64,000 bases of DNA from Sternotherus odoratus (Eukaryota > Chordata > Testudines > Kinosternidae): NCBI GenBank assembly GCA_032164245.1, contig JAVMKO010000007.1, positions 4,030,001-4,094,000 on the forward strand, given 5' to 3'. Each line of letters starts with the position of its first letter. Position 1 is the first letter of the stretch. The position numbers and the translations under genes were made by a program. Of this stretch, positions 63,344 through 64,000 are shown piece by piece. Under the pieces are notes generated by a model. The model did no database searches. It was not told the origin of the DNA and was given only the letters and a program-made list of their open reading frames with translations.

Positions 63344-64000
63344 GTTACGGGGGGGGACAAAAAAAATCTGAAATGTAATTAATCTGCCTCAAGAATTAAG
63401 GGCTTTGTTTATTTTGGTAACCCGCATTTCCATAGCAAAATAGATACATTTAAAAATTGCAATGTTAAAATTAAGTGAATGGAGTCCAGGATTTAATTGC
63501 TTTGGGTCACTCTAATGAATTTGGAGAGTCCTCTTGTTTCGATCATGCCACTTGATTCCAACTTCCAAAACCTTTCTGGGACTAATACAAAGATATAAAC
63601 ATTTCAGAGGGATAATTGTTTGCAAAATTTCCCCTCCGCCCTCCCCAAACAAAACACAACAAATTAAGGCTTCCCACAAGCTTTTTGAATGCAGATAGGG
63701 TCTATATAACAGATGGCAAGGATTTTTTTTTACGTTGTTTATTTTTGAAAATACTTTTTTGTGCGGACAAAACTCACCCCAGTTCCCACTCTGATCCCCC
63801 TAAAACTGCACAATTCCATATTAGACCTGTCCAAAGCCAGGCATGTCTTTATCTAGGCAGGTCTTCACTACCCTTGTAGCAGTAGGCCTCTTTATTAGGC
63901 CAGTATGAGAAGTCATACTAACACCTGCCCGGCAAATGTAAATAGTTATTCGAATTCAGGGAAAATGAGTTTACTGTCGATCTTGTGACCCCAACAGAGC
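63344..64000. other. Intron 5 sequence, unassigned
   Basis: Nothing recognised up to the window edge; no exon 6 of KCMF1 is visible. Confidence 0.5.

Noticed and set aside
62000..64000. KCMF1 exon 6
   Set aside because: I searched by eye for the expected continuation (ELLSQLSG) behind an acceptor and did not find it; it must lie beyond the window.

Overview
The window is vertebrate nuclear DNA, most likely from a cryptodiran turtle. The evidence is the repeat content: CR1/L3 LINEs in both orientations, MIR-type SINEs, Penelope-like elements, DIRS-like and LTR retroelement fragments, many hAT-type MITEs, and near the right end a tRNA-derived SINE whose tail matches a CR1 3' end, as in the tortoise Cry-SINE family. 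Bacterial features (operons, ribosome binding sites, CRISPR) are absent. No species can be named from sequence alone.

The only real gene I can support is KCMF1, on the + strand, running off the right edge. A CpG island at about 8300-9330 holds the promoter, 5' UTR and first 16 coding bases (9069-9084). Exons 2 to 5 lie at 39489-39656, 50488-50627, 59324-59425 and 61815-61989. Together they encode residues 1-200 plus one base of codon 201, about half of the roughly 381-residue family protein: the ZZ zinc finger, two C2H2/Di19-like finger segments and the start of the Ser-rich linker. All reading frames join. Introns 1, 2, 3 and 5 are GT-AG, or have a GT donor with the acceptor outside. Intron 4 begins ATATCC and ends AC, with a U12-type branch site, so it is a minor-spliceosome AT-AC intron.

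Layout: 1-8300 is upstream intergenic DNA. It holds a degenerate short-period satellite split by LTR-like insertions, a MIR and two short Penelope-type insertions. 8300-9330 is the promoter. 9481 to about 13400 is a very regular G-rich minisatellite of 80-bp units (about 49 copies), starting 396 bp after the exon 1 splice donor. Intron 1 otherwise contains a non-autonomous Helitron, CR1s, MIRs, nested hAT MITEs, an inverted duplication with an informative empty site, a solo LTR and a Penelope element with a GIY-YIG coding end. Intron 2 contains two more Helitron copies, a third Helitron fragment head-to-head with one of them, Penelope and pogo-type insertions, a large hAT MITE and a DIRS-like reverse transcriptase remnant. 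Intron 3 contains a DIRS-like fragment split by a Penelope element, next to a long CR1 whose catalytic region is deleted. The U12 intron and intron 5 hold small MITEs, a partial LTR and the Cry-type SINE.

I did not find a new multi-gene system. The items most worth a second look are the U12 intron, the promoter-proximal G-rich minisatellite, the Helitron family with G-rich internal arrays, and several insertions whose exact target duplications or empty sites can be read here. Repeat family names come from recognising terminal motifs, not from a database search.
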